The translations under genes and the position numbers were made by a program. Under the pieces are notes generated by a model. The model saw only the letters and a program-made list of their open reading frames with translations, was not told the origin of the DNA and made no database searches. Positions 54,839-62,750 of a DNA stretch of 64,000 nucleotides are shown here, in pieces. This stretch comes from Vreelandella halophila (GTDB lineage: Bacteria > Pseudomonadota > Gammaproteobacteria > Pseudomonadales > Oleiphilaceae), in the NCBI RefSeq assembly GCF_009856365.1, contig NZ_WMEX01000002.1, positions 186,001 to 250,000 of the forward strand, given 5' to 3'. Each line of letters opens with the position of its first letter. Positions within the stretch are counted from its first letter, which is position 1.

Positions 54839-55614
54839 CCGATATTCACGGAGCGATTGGTGCCTGCCACCTCGAGGATCTTCTGACGCCGGAGCTGGGA
54901 AGCCAGCCCCTGGTCCCTGACGAACAGGGTCAGTGCCGGATCCCGGATGTTGAGGCTGAAGGTGGTCATGAGCGGCTGGTTGAGGTAATCGAGCCTCTGC
55001 TCCTGTCGGACCAGCCAAACTGGGTCATGCTGCCCGCCAGTGAACAGGAACAGCGACTGGCCTGGGAACAGCGGATCGGTGACCGGGCTGAAATCGGTTT
55101 CGGACGCGGCTGGAACGCACTGGCCATGAGCCAGCTCAACCGGCTGGGCACTGCCGGGCGGATGATTGCGGCTCGGATGACCAGCGCGGATGCGGCAGGG
55201 GTGGAAGCCGTCCTGGCTCTCGACTGGACGCCTGCGGACAGTGGTCTGGAACTGCTCTTCTCCCGGGTGGATGGACGGCCTGACGGCGGGACGGATCCCG
55301 GTGACCTGATCCGCAAGGGCGTGGAAGCCGTTTCCCAGCCCGAAGCCCTGCTGTGCCCGGGGAACGGCAGCGATGGGTACATGGAGCAGCTCATCCCGGC
55401 CTTTCCGGGGCTGGGTGACTGGGTTCAGCCCGAGGTCCGCTGGCTCTTTCCCGAAGCCTCGGTGGGTACCCTGGGCGTGGCCGGCAACCTCTTCGGCTGG
55501 GCCTGGCTGGCGCAGGGATACCGCCTGGGTGAATTCACGGAGAAGACGGCGATTCTGGCCATGGATGAGGGCGCCCTCGTGGGGCTCTCGATCATGAACC
55601 CGGTCGAAGCCTGA
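54823..55614 (+). CDS. Thiolase-fold-like T6SS-linked protein
   Basis: This protein of about 263 residues ends with PEASVGTLGVAGNLFGWAWLAQGYRLGEFTEKTAILAMDEGALVGLSIM, which I cite as a region near residues 208-260. Its order (SVG-x-x-G, helix, strand, D-x-G) resembles the C-terminal half of ketosynthase-like proteins found in some T6SS loci. The usual catalytic cysteine and HGT-type motifs are not evident, so enzymatic activity is doubtful. CGGAGG at 54811-54816 is 6 bases before a GTG at 54823 and only 3 before an ATG at 54820; either could be used. Its start lies inside the end of the HEAT-like gene, implying co-translation. Confidence 0.5.
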   Translation: MPWQLTDIHGAIGACHLEDLLTPELGSQPLVPDEQGQCRIPDVEAEGGHERLVEVIEPLLLSDQPNWVMLPASEQEQRLAWEQRIGDRAEIGFGRGWNALAMSQLNRLGTAGRMIAARMTSADAAGVEAVLALDWTPADSGLELLFSRVDGRPDGGTDPGDLIRKGVEAVSQPEALLCPGNGSDGYMEQLIPAFPGLGDWVQPEVRWLFPEASVGTLGVAGNLFGWAWLAQGYRLGEFTEKTAILAMDEGALVGLSIMNPVEA

Positions 55615-55615
55615 C

Positions 55616-57259
55616 TCAGCGCACCGGATTCCGGCTGAACCGGATAACGGAACTGGGAGCACCGAATTCCCGGGCGCTCGCCTCTTCCCAGTAGTGGTCA
55701 AAAAGCTCGTACCCGGTGTCGCCATTGAGCAGGGCACCGGGTTCGAGGAACGGGTAAAGGTCCCGATAGGTGCGGAACTCGGTCTGGGAGGTCTGCTGGA
55801 TGATGTGGTCCGGCCCCAGTTCCGAGGTGTTGCGCAGGCCGGCGGCGCCAATCAGGTTGCCGAGGGCCTGCACCGTGTTCCGGTGGTAGTGGTACACGCG
55901 CTCGCTCTTGAGCGGCACGTCCAGCTTATCGCCCCGCCGTGGGTCCTGGGTGGCGACACCGCTGGGGCATCGCCCGGTGTGGCAGCTCAGGGCCTGGATG
56001 CAGCCGAGGGCGAACATGTAGCCCCGGCCTGCGTTGCACCAGTCGGCGCCCAGGGCGAGGGTCTTGGCCAGATGGAAGCCGGAGGTGATCTTGCCGGCGG
56101 ACCCCACGGCAATGACGTCCCGCAGGTTGGTGCCCACCAGGGTGTTGTGGACGAGCAGCAGGGCATCCAGAAGCGGCATGCCCAGCCGGTTGATGAACTC
56201 CAGGGGCGCGGCGCCAGTGCCTCCCTCGCCACCGTCGACCACGATGAAATCCGGGTGCCGCCCGGTCTCCAGCATGGCCTTGACGATGGAAAACCATTCC
56301 CAGGGATGGCCGATCGCCAGCTTGAAGCCCACGGGCTTGCCGCCGGACAGTTCCCGCAGCCGGTCCAGGAATTCGAGCAGTTCGATGGGTGTGCTGAAGG
56401 CCGAGTGGCTGGGCGGCGACACCACGTCCTCGCCCTCGGGAACGCCCCGTGCCTCGGCGATTTCCTGCGTGACCTTGGCGCCGGGAAGGATGCCGCCGTG
56501 GCCTGGCTTGGCGCCCTGGGAGAGCTTCACCTCGATCATTTTCACAGCGTCCCGCGTGGCGTTCTCGACGAACAGGCCCTCATCGAAATACCCCTGTTCG
56601 TCCCGGCACCCGAAGTAGCCGGAGCCGATTTCCCAGACCAGGTCGCCACCGCCTTCCAGGTGGTAGCGGGAGATCGATCCTTCACCGGTATCGTGATAGA
56701 AACCGCCGCGGGCCGCCCCATGGTTCAGGGCCCGTATCGCGTTGGCGGACAGGGAGCCAAAACTCATGGCAGAGATGTTGAAGACGCTGGCTCTGTAGGG
56801 CCGGGCGCAGCGGCTGCCGATGGTGATGCGGAAGTCCGAGTTGGCATGGTCCACCGGCGTCAGCGAGTGGTTGATCCATTCGTAGCCGGGGTTATCCATG
56901 TCGAGGAGGCTGCCGAAGGGGCGCTTATCGAGCGTGTTCTTGGCGCGCTGGTAGACGATGCGCCGTTGCTCGCGGCTGAACGGGCGGCCCTCGGTGTCCG
57001 AGAAGATGAAGTACTGCCGGATCTCCGGGCCAATGGACTCAAAGAAGTAGCGGAAGTGCGCCAGTACCGGGTAGTTGCGGCTGACCGTGCGTCTGTGCTG
57101 CACAAGATCCCAGATGCCCAGAACGGTAAACGCGATGGCGGGCAGGGCGACGGCCAGCCACCATGCGGACAGGCTGCTGAGCGCCAGCGTGATCAGGCTG
57201 ACCAGGATGCAGGCCACGAAGGCACTGTAGCGTAAGGGGATCAGTGTCCGTTCTGTCAT
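55616..57259 (-). CDS. Membrane-anchored FMN-binding glutamate-synthase-like protein
   Basis: This 547-residue protein has two N-terminal helices (about 10-45), then a glutamate-synthase large-domain barrel. Signatures are SAMSFGSLSANAIRALNHGA, ISRYHLEGGGDLVWEIGSGY, GAKPGHGGILPGAKVTQEIA and DGGEGGTGAAPLEF. The iron-sulfur cysteines lie in GCIQALSCHTGRCP. There is no glutamine amidotransferase domain, so it is of the stand-alone alpha-domain type. Such proteins are often annotated as FMN-binding glutamate synthase family; the real acceptor may not be 2-oxoglutarate. It is convergent with the thiolase-like gene, with one base between stops. Confidence 0.85.
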   Translation of the reverse strand: MTERTLIPLRYSAFVACILVSLITLALSSLSAWWLAVALPAIAFTVLGIWDLVQHRRTVSRNYPVLAHFRYFFESIGPEIRQYFIFSDTEGRPFSREQRRIVYQRAKNTLDKRPFGSLLDMDNPGYEWINHSLTPVDHANSDFRITIGSRCARPYRASVFNISAMSFGSLSANAIRALNHGAARGGFYHDTGEGSISRYHLEGGGDLVWEIGSGYFGCRDEQGYFDEGLFVENATRDAVKMIEVKLSQGAKPGHGGILPGAKVTQEIAEARGVPEGEDVVSPPSHSAFSTPIELLEFLDRLRELSGGKPVGFKLAIGHPWEWFSIVKAMLETGRHPDFIVVDGGEGGTGAAPLEFINRLGMPLLDALLLVHNTLVGTNLRDVIAVGSAGKITSGFHLAKTLALGADWCNAGRGYMFALGCIQALSCHTGRCPSGVATQDPRRGDKLDVPLKSERVYHYHRNTVQALGNLIGAAGLRNTSELGPDHIIQQTSQTEFRTYRDLYPFLEPGALLNGDTGYELFDHYWEEASAREFGAPSSVIRFSRNPVR

Positions 57260-57310
57260 TCGGGATCGCCCCTTGTCGGTACGCGGATGGTTCCTGAGAG
57301 TACGACGGTG

Positions 57311-58327
57311 TCAGAGCCGCCAGACCAGTGAAACAGTACCAAAAGACAGTGGTTCTTTGTTGCTCGCGTCCTGTGAGGTCGTGGTCCGCAGTGAGACCGA
57401 GAAATGGATGTCCCGGTTATGCAGGCTCGCGCCGATACCCGCATGGCCGACCAGAGGTTCCTGGTCGTACCGGTACCGACCGGAGCGCTCGTCGAGATAG
57501 GAGTAGGGAATCCACTCCCCGAGAACGCCGACAAAAACGGACCACCCGGGGCCGGGGGCGTCCAGGATGCCGGGCATGCCCACTGACGATGACAGCCCGG
57601 CGTAGTCGGAAATGAAATTGTCCGGCAGATTGGTGCCAAAGCGCCAGCCCGCACCAATCTGGGCATTGGAGATGAAGTTGCTGGCCTCAGCGCTCACCAG
57701 CCAGTTCAGGTCCTGTTGCAGTCCATCTGCCTGACCGGTTTTCAAGGCGCGGCGTGCATGCAGGGCCTGGACGCCGCCAACCCAGTCGGTGCCCAGCTGA
57801 TTGTCCCAGCCGCGAGGGTTGGTGCTGCCGGTGACACCATGAACCCATTCCTGAGCTTCCTCCGCCATTGAGTCCGGCCCGATAACACCGGCCGATACGC
57901 CGTAACCCGTGATGCTGCGGTCATCCCAGCTCCAGAGGGTTACGCTGCCGGAAAGATACCCGGTGTAGGGGATATCATCGTACTGAGGCTCGCGGCGCTC
58001 GATATCCTGGGGGGTGAGCATCAGTTGGCGCAGTGACCAGGCGAGGGCGTGGTTGCTTTCCGGCGCGCCCACGCCGGGCAGCGGCGTAAGGGCATCCCGT
58101 GTCCGGCCGCTCAGGCACAGACGGCAATCGGGTTTGTTCTCGGCCGCTTCTTCCAGATAGGAAATGCGCAGGCCGTTCGTGTAGCCTTTGTCCTCACCGG
58201 TCAGCAGGTCATTGTCCCAGGAAAGACTCAGAGTTCCCCCTGAGGCCGGGCCCGCCAGGAGCATTGCTGTCAGAACCAGAAGGCGCGGCACCTGTCCCAG
58301 ATGGCATCGGATCGTTAATGTCAGCAT
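57311..58327 (-). CDS. LpxR-like outer-membrane lipid A deacylase (DUF2219)
   Basis: This 338-residue protein has a signal peptide (LLVLTAMLLAGPASG) and a mature part of alternating beta strands ending in a C-terminal W-R-L. This fits a 12-stranded outer-membrane barrel. The family motifs SWDNDLLTG-x-D-x-GYTNGLRI and PYTGYLSG are clear. LpxR removes the 3'-acyloxyacyl chain of lipid A, changing surface charge and immune recognition. No strong ribosome site precedes the ATG, so the start could be one of the following methionines. Confidence 0.85.
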   Translation of the reverse strand: MLTLTIRCHLGQVPRLLVLTAMLLAGPASGGTLSLSWDNDLLTGEDKGYTNGLRISYLEEAAENKPDCRLCLSGRTRDALTPLPGVGAPESNHALAWSLRQLMLTPQDIERREPQYDDIPYTGYLSGSVTLWSWDDRSITGYGVSAGVIGPDSMAEEAQEWVHGVTGSTNPRGWDNQLGTDWVGGVQALHARRALKTGQADGLQQDLNWLVSAEASNFISNAQIGAGWRFGTNLPDNFISDYAGLSSSVGMPGILDAPGPGWSVFVGVLGEWIPYSYLDERSGRYRYDQEPLVGHAGIGASLHNRDIHFSVSLRTTTSQDASNKEPLSFGTVSLVWRL

Positions 58328-58425
58328 GTCGGGTCTATACGTTTCCTTAACAGTAGGCTCATTCTACGCCCGAGCTGCTAGGATTGGATTCGGGGATTCC
58401 CGAATAGCCAGTCAAAGGAGGTAAT

Positions 58426-58569
58426 ATGACGTTTCACATTGATCTCGCCCCGCTGATTTCGCTGGGTGCCGGGATCGGTATCCTGATCTTCCCGAAGCTT
58501 CTCAACTACATCGTGGCGGGTTACCTGATCGCGATGGGGGTTCTTGGCCTCATGGGGCATGGCTTCTGA
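58426..58569 (+). CDS. Small membrane protein (DUF3096-like)
   Basis: This 47-residue protein has two hydrophobic segments: LISLGAGIGILIFPKLLNYI and VAGYLIAMGVLGLMG. A perfect AAAGGAGG site lies 4 bases before the ATG, so the gene is real despite its size. It fits the small two-helix DUF3096 family. Its function is unknown. It is divergent from lpxR and convergent with the DUF2914 gene. Confidence 0.8.
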   Translation: MTFHIDLAPLISLGAGIGILIFPKLLNYIVAGYLIAMGVLGLMGHGF

Positions 58570-58588
58570 AGCGTTTCCCGGGGCCGGC

Positions 58589-59623
58589 TCAGTCCCGGAC
58601 CCGGAAGCGGATCTGTCCGATCATCTGATCCGACCCGGTCCTGACCCGCACATGCCATATCCCTTCCGGATTGGGTGGGAAACGGAGCTTGTGGGTCCAG
58701 GCACGGTAGCCCGCCTCACGGCCACCGGTGACCTCCAGCGGTATGCGGTCATAGACGCGGCCGTTGTGTACCCATTCGTGATAGACCGTCTCATGCAGCC
58801 CGCGTGGCGCCCGGATTGCGGTATAGGCGTAGAGCCCACGTTCAGCGACCGCCTCGGCAGTGGCCTCCTCCAGTGAGCGTCCCGGCTCCATGTCATCCTG
58901 GTCCACCAGATGGGATATGGTGCTTTCGGTCAGCCACAGGGTGGCGGGTGGAACAGCCACGCGGCCGAACCAGGCGGTAGCCACGAGGACCGTGAGAACC
59001 CCGGCCATACCGACAAGGCGCAGGGCACCCCCAAGCGGCACAGCCTGGGCCAGACTCGGCAATGCCAGAGTCAGGGTGAGCGCGGTGGTGATGATGTAGC
59101 TCTCCCAGGTGCTCAGGTGCAGGATGATGGGCAGTGCCGTCAGCAGAATGGTGGACAGCGCCAGGCAGTGATAGGCGAGATAGAGCCAGCGGTGGCGGGT
59201 GAGCCAGCCGTGGTAAACCGGGTCAATGATCGAGATCAGGCCGGCGATGCCGATCAGTGCCGTGAACAGGGCCTGAACGCTGTTCCAGGTTGTGGTGATG
59301 GCAAAAAACGGGAGAGCGAAGAAGAAGCTCTCCTGGTGGATCAGCTGGGTCGTGAAGCGCACCAGCGGCGGTGGCAGGTCCACGCCCGGGATCAGGCTGA
59401 TCAGGCGGCGTATCGGGTCTTCCAGAACCAGCCAGACCCAGCCCGCGAGCATCAGTATTGCGATCAGTCCCGCCGTATCCTGTTGTCGATCAACAAGCAG
59501 GAAGCTGGCGATGCCCGCTACGAAGCCCAGAAGCGCGAACAGCCAGGGGTGGCGACGTACGTGCACGGCGGCACGCAGGGCTTTCCATTTCCAGTTGACC
59601 GGGCCGGGCAGTGGTGTACTCAT
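58589..59623 (-). CDS. Membrane protein with C-terminal DUF2914 domain
   Basis: This 344-residue protein has at least six hydrophobic segments in its first 230 residues (LFALLGFVAGIASFLLV, LIAILMLAGWVWLVLED and others). A periplasmic DUF2914-type beta domain follows from about 240 (LYAYTAIRAPRGLHETVYHEWVHNGR, then YRAWTHKLRFPPNPEGIWHVRV). Its role is unknown; such domains are often found with envelope enzymes. The DUF4399 gene lies 44 bases away on the same strand, upstream of it. Confidence 0.8.
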   Translation of the reverse strand: MSTPLPGPVNWKWKALRAAVHVRRHPWLFALLGFVAGIASFLLVDRQQDTAGLIAILMLAGWVWLVLEDPIRRLISLIPGVDLPPPLVRFTTQLIHQESFFFALPFFAITTTWNSVQALFTALIGIAGLISIIDPVYHGWLTRHRWLYLAYHCLALSTILLTALPIILHLSTWESYIITTALTLTLALPSLAQAVPLGGALRLVGMAGVLTVLVATAWFGRVAVPPATLWLTESTISHLVDQDDMEPGRSLEEATAEAVAERGLYAYTAIRAPRGLHETVYHEWVHNGRVYDRIPLEVTGGREAGYRAWTHKLRFPPNPEGIWHVRVRTGSDQMIGQIRFRVRD

Positions 59624-59667
59624 AGCGAAAGGGACATAGGCTGACCGGCCCGGCAGGTCAAAGACGG

Positions 59668-60087
59668 TTATTCAACGGTAATGGTAATCGTCTCGGATTT
59701 GACCGGCGGCTCATGGGGCGTGTGCGTCTCATCGCCGAGCAGCAGCGTCAGCTCGTGTTCGCCGGGCTCAAGATCCAGTGTGGTCTGGGTCTGGCCACCG
59801 CCGAAGTGCCGGTGCTGGTCGTCGGAAGGAATGGGCTCATCCATTGCGGGCATCTCCTCCACGTCCACGAGCAGGTGGTGGTGGCCGGTGTTCTTCCGGT
59901 CGACCCCAGAGGGCGCCACACCCATGCCTTCAAGCCCGAAGCGGACGGTTACGGGGGAGCTGACGGTCTCGCCGTCCTGCGGGGAAATGAAATAGGCGGA
60001 TGCTTCTTCCGGTGCATCGCTGGCCATTGCGGCGGTTGTGCCCAGAGCCAGTGTGATGCCGGCCAGTGTGCGGGTCAGTGCCTTCAT
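59668..60087 (-). CDS. Exported DUF4399 protein
   Basis: This 139-residue periplasmic protein has a signal peptide (LAGITLALGTTAAMA). The mature part matches DUF4399: AYFISPQDGETVSSPVTVRFGL, then GHHHLLVDVEEMP, a histidine-rich patch (DDQHRHFGGGQTQ) and GEHELTLLLGDETH. The HHH and HRH clusters suggest metal binding, perhaps copper, but this is inference. It probably forms an operon with the DUF2914 gene. Confidence 0.85.
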   Translation of the reverse strand: MKALTRTLAGITLALGTTAAMASDAPEEASAYFISPQDGETVSSPVTVRFGLEGMGVAPSGVDRKNTGHHHLLVDVEEMPAMDEPIPSDDQHRHFGGGQTQTTLDLEPGEHELTLLLGDETHTPHEPPVKSETITITVE

Positions 60088-60120
60088 GCTGTAACTCCCT
60101 GTGTGGATGGGATACCAGCA

Positions 60121-60163
60121 TAAAAAGCCGGGGCGGGCGGCGGCAAGCCACCACGCCCCGGCT
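60121..60163 (-). terminator. Rho-independent terminator of the cynS-FNT operon
   Basis: A perfect 10-bp stem, AGCCGGGGCG (60126-60135) and its complement (60154-60163), has an 18-base loop. On the minus strand it ends in TTTTTA at 60126-60121. It lies 48 bases after the stop of the transporter gene. Confidence 0.85.
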
Positions 60164-60210
60164 GGGAGGGTTATTACCGGATGGTCATCCAGTGCAGGGC
60201 GTCGCCCCGA

Positions 60211-61023
60211 TCAGGAAAAGCTCTTCTTCGGCTGGGTGCGGACGTGAGTGGTGTACAGAACCAGGCCAACCAGTGTCAGGCCACCCACCAGGTTGCCCAG
60301 AACCGTCGGGATCTCATTCCACATGATGTACTGGTAAAGGGTGAAGTCCGCGCCCATCAGCAGGCCGATCGGGAACAGGAACATGTTCACGACGGAATGC
60401 TCGAAACCGAGATAGAAGAAGATGATGATCGGCATCCACATGGCCATGATCTTGCCGGACACGTGAGTGGAAATGCTCGCGCCGACAACGCCCATGGAGA
60501 CCATCCAGTTACAGAACATGCCGCGCATGAAGAGAACGATCCAGCCGGCAATACCGGCTTCCTGGTAACCCACGGTCCGGCTTTCGCCAACGGCCATGAT
60601 CTTCTGGCCGACTTCATTGATGGCTTCGGAGCCCCCCATGGAGAAGTTGAGGTAGCCGAAAATGGCGATGAAGAGCGCGCCGCCGAGGTTCCCGAGCCCC
60701 ACAAGGCCCCAGTTCTTCAGCATGCGCGGGAAGGTCACGCCCGGCCGCTTGTCCAGTAGTGCCATGGGCACGAGCGTGAATACCCCCGTGAGCAGGTCGT
60801 AGCCCATGAGATAGAGCATGCAGAAGCCCACTGGGAAGAGCAGGGCGCCGACCAGAAAGGAACCGGTCTGCACCGCGATGGTGATGGTGAAGATCACCGC
60901 CAGCGCCAGCGTCGCCCCCGCCATGAAGGCACGGATCAGGGTGTCCCGCGTGCCCATGTGGATCTTGGCTTCGCCGGCGTCCACCAGCTTGGTGACGAAC
61001 TCGTTGGGTTGAAGATAGGACAT
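60211..61023 (-). CDS. Formate/nitrite transporter family channel
   Basis: This 270-residue membrane protein has six helices in the FNT layout. The pore-histidine motif GFEHSVVNMFLFPIG near residue 190 is intact, as in FocA and NirC. Other family patterns are LVGALLFPVGFCMLYLMG and WMVSMGVVGA. FNT channels conduct small monovalent anions such as formate, nitrite or hydrosulfide. Here the gene follows cynS by 13 bases, so the anion may be cyanate or the bicarbonate used by cyanase; that is inference from context. ATG 61023 has GGAGAACCAAC ahead of it. Confidence 0.88.
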   Translation of the reverse strand: MSYLQPNEFVTKLVDAGEAKIHMGTRDTLIRAFMAGATLALAVIFTITIAVQTGSFLVGALLFPVGFCMLYLMGYDLLTGVFTLVPMALLDKRPGVTFPRMLKNWGLVGLGNLGGALFIAIFGYLNFSMGGSEAINEVGQKIMAVGESRTVGYQEAGIAGWIVLFMRGMFCNWMVSMGVVGASISTHVSGKIMAMWMPIIIFFYLGFEHSVVNMFLFPIGLLMGADFTLYQYIMWNEIPTVLGNLVGGLTLVGLVLYTTHVRTQPKKSFS

Positions 61024-61036
61024 GTTGGTTCTCCTG

Positions 61037-61477
61037 TTACCAGCGTTTGAAGGGGAGGAACTTGCCATCCATCGTGATCACGACCCGGTCCCCCTTGGGA
61101 TCCTCCACGCGGTCCACGTGCATCTTGTAGTCGATTGCACTCATGATCCCGTCGCCGAATTTCTCGTGAATGATGTCCTTCACGCTGTCGCCGTAGATCA
61201 TGCAGGCTTCATAGATGCGATAGATGAGCGGATCAGTCGGAACGGCTTTGTCCCAGTGCTTGTGGGGGCAGGTTTGCAGGGTCCGTGCCACTTCGTCGCC
61301 GAGGCTCAGTGTTGTGCACAGAGCCTTGGCCTGGTCCTCCAGCATGGTGTTCATGCCGTAGCAGCAGGAAGCCGTCCATACGGGCGACATGCCGATGGAT
61401 TCGGCCAGCTGCCCCCAGGTGTAGCCCTGTTCGTTCTTGGCGGTGAGGATGGTGGCGGTCATGGTTTCATGATTCAT
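61037..61477 (-). CDS. cynS: Cyanate hydratase (cyanase)
   Basis: This 146-residue enzyme uses cyanate and bicarbonate to make carbamate and CO2, and carbamate breaks down to ammonia. The three catalytic residues are visible: R87 and E90 in LIYRIYEACMIYGD, and S113 in KFGDGIMSAIDYKM. The N-terminal helical domain has unusual cysteines (SCCYGMN near 38). AAGGAG lies 10 bases before ATG 61477; the next ATG five codons on is an alternative. The gene precedes the FNT channel and has a predicted sigma-54 promoter. Confidence 0.96.
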   Translation of the reverse strand: MNHETMTATILTAKNEQGYTWGQLAESIGMSPVWTASCCYGMNTMLEDQAKALCTTLSLGDEVARTLQTCPHKHWDKAVPTDPLIYRIYEACMIYGDSVKDIIHEKFGDGIMSAIDYKMHVDRVEDPKGDRVVITMDGKFLPFKRW

Positions 61478-61551
61478 AACAGTGCAACTCCTTGAACCAG
61501 ATTGCTGCATCGATAGTGCATTTGCCCTAAAAGTGGGCGCCTGTTAGCTGA

Positions 61552-61575
61552 CAGCACTCGTACCGTACGAGCTGT
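61552..61575 (-). promoter_or_regulatory. Dyad near the cynS transcription start
   Basis: A perfect 7-bp inverted repeat, CTCGTAC (61557-61563) and GTACGAG (61565-61571), has a one-base centre. The pairing continues outward (GACAG and CTGTC) with a 2-base bulge. If transcription starts near 61582, this is at the very 5' end of the message, so it may be an operator or an RNA hairpin. Confidence 0.5.
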
Positions 61576-61592
61576 CGGTTGCAGACTGAGTA

Positions 61593-61609
61593 AGCAGTTG
61601 CTGTGCCAA
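61593..61609 (-). promoter_or_regulatory. Predicted sigma-54 promoter of cynS
   Basis: On the minus strand the sequence reads TTGGCACAGCAACTGCT. It keeps the GG-N10-GC spacing and TTGGCAC of the -24 box; the -12 box reads CTGCT where TTGCT is consensus. It lies about 115 bases ahead of the cynS start, and three dyads lie 70-120 bases further upstream. Confidence 0.7.
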
Positions 61610-61674
61610 CCTGTTCTATTTTTTAAGATTCTGATTTGGAAAGATTAATTATGAGTCTGAAGGGGCAGGGAAAT

Positions 61675-61730
61675 TACGAGAAATCGTGAAGAACGATTTC
61701 TCGTAGTCATACAACACGATTTCCCGTAGT
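61675..61730 (-). promoter_or_regulatory. Three ACGA-N4-TCGT dyads, candidate activator sites for cynS
   Basis: Three 12-bp dyads occur at 61676-61687 (centre GAAA), 61693-61704 (centre TTTC) and 61716-61727 (centre TTCC; right arm CCGT, one mismatch). The first two together form a perfect 13-bp inverted repeat with a 5-base spacer; the second and third are direct repeats 23 bases apart. Their location upstream of a sigma-54 promoter is typical of enhancer-binding activators. An alternative is that the first pair is the terminator of the rhodanese gene, which ends about 50 bases away. Confidence 0.6.
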
Positions 61731-61777
61731 AGGGGACCTCAATGTTGATGGTTTGTTTGTGGAGAGTAGGGGGACTT

Positions 61778-62662
61778 CTAACCAGCCAATCTTTGCTTAA
61801 GGAGGGGCGCCGCAGCCCCCGGGCTACCTGATTCAATGGGTAAAGCGGGATCCTTGGCCCATTCGTTCCAGGAGCCAAGGTAAATCCGGAGGTTGCTGAA
61901 CCCGGCCTGGCGCAGGGCGACAAAGGTGTTGCTCGCCCGCGCGCCCTTGAAGCAGTAGATGACGATGGGGTCGTCCGGGGCAATGCCCCTGGATGCGGCA
62001 AGCTCCCGGATGGCCTCAGGCGTCTTGAAGGCGGGGACTTCCCCATCGTCCATGAACTCGTACCACTCAAGCCATACGGCACCGGGAAGCCGGCCCTTGC
62101 GGGGAACGAAGTCCTTACCGTAGGGGGAAGAGCTCTCCCCGAGCCATTCATCCTGGTCGCGGTTATCCAGCAGGATCGCGTCACCGTTGGCCAGGATCTC
62201 AAGCATGTCATCCCTGGTCGCGAGGAGGTCGCGCTGCGGATTGAGGGGGAAGGTTGCCGGCGTCACTGTTGGCGCCTCAGACGTCAAAGGCATGCCAGCC
62301 TCTTCCCAGGCTCGGAGGCCGCCATCGAGAATGCCGGCCGCCGGATACCCTAGGTACTTGAGCAGCCAGTATCCGCGGCAGGAACCACCGTACTGGGTAT
62401 TCAGGGCGTCCTCATAGACAATGGCGGTTTTCTGCCCGTCCAGGCCCACGTTGCCGAATAGCTCCGCGAATGTCTGGTGCATTGTGTCCAATCCGCTGTC
62501 CGTGGTCTCCGCCAGGTAGTAGAAAATATCGGATACATTCACGGCACCCGGGATGTGTTCGGTCTCGTACTTATCGCTGTCGCGGATATCAATCAGCACC
62601 GCCTTGCCGGCGCTGGCCAGTGCGTTTGCTTCCTCAACGCTGTAAAGAATCTTCTCAGTCAT
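61778..62662 (-). CDS. Two-domain sulfurtransferase (rhodanese / mercaptopyruvate type)
   Basis: This 294-residue protein has two rhodanese domains. The first (VLIDIRDSDKYETEHIPGAV) lacks an active cysteine. The second carries C237 in VIYCFKGARASNTF, the persulfide-forming residue, with the LGSWNEW end motif of the family. The loop is CFKGARAS rather than the common CRTGxxA, so donor choice (thiosulfate, mercaptopyruvate or polysulfide) is uncertain. It transfers sulfane sulfur to cyanide or other thiophiles. It lies upstream of cynS on the same strand but 300 bases away. Confidence 0.9.
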   Translation of the reverse strand: MTEKILYSVEEANALASAGKAVLIDIRDSDKYETEHIPGAVNVSDIFYYLAETTDSGLDTMHQTFAELFGNVGLDGQKTAIVYEDALNTQYGGSCRGYWLLKYLGYPAAGILDGGLRAWEEAGMPLTSEAPTVTPATFPLNPQRDLLATRDDMLEILANGDAILLDNRDQDEWLGESSSPYGKDFVPRKGRLPGAVWLEWYEFMDDGEVPAFKTPEAIRELAASRGIAPDDPIVIYCFKGARASNTFVALRQAGFSNLRIYLGSWNEWAKDPALPIESGSPGAAAPLLKQRLAG

Positions 62663-62750
62663 GGTGATTTCTCCTGCTCCCCGCCCCTTCCTGCCTGGAT
62701 GGTCGAGGCGTTATCTGAGAAGGGCCTGCCTGGCCCTCCTGGATGTGTGG

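Noticed and set aside
55694-57235. Long plus-strand frame opposite the glutamate-synthase-like gene
   Set aside because: The minus-strand protein shows clear FMN and iron-sulfur motifs; the plus-strand translation shows none.
61675-61705. Perfect inverted repeat as only the rhodanese terminator
   Set aside because: It lacks a U-run and a third copy of the dyad lies outside the hairpin, so a protein-binding array fits better; dual use cannot be excluded.
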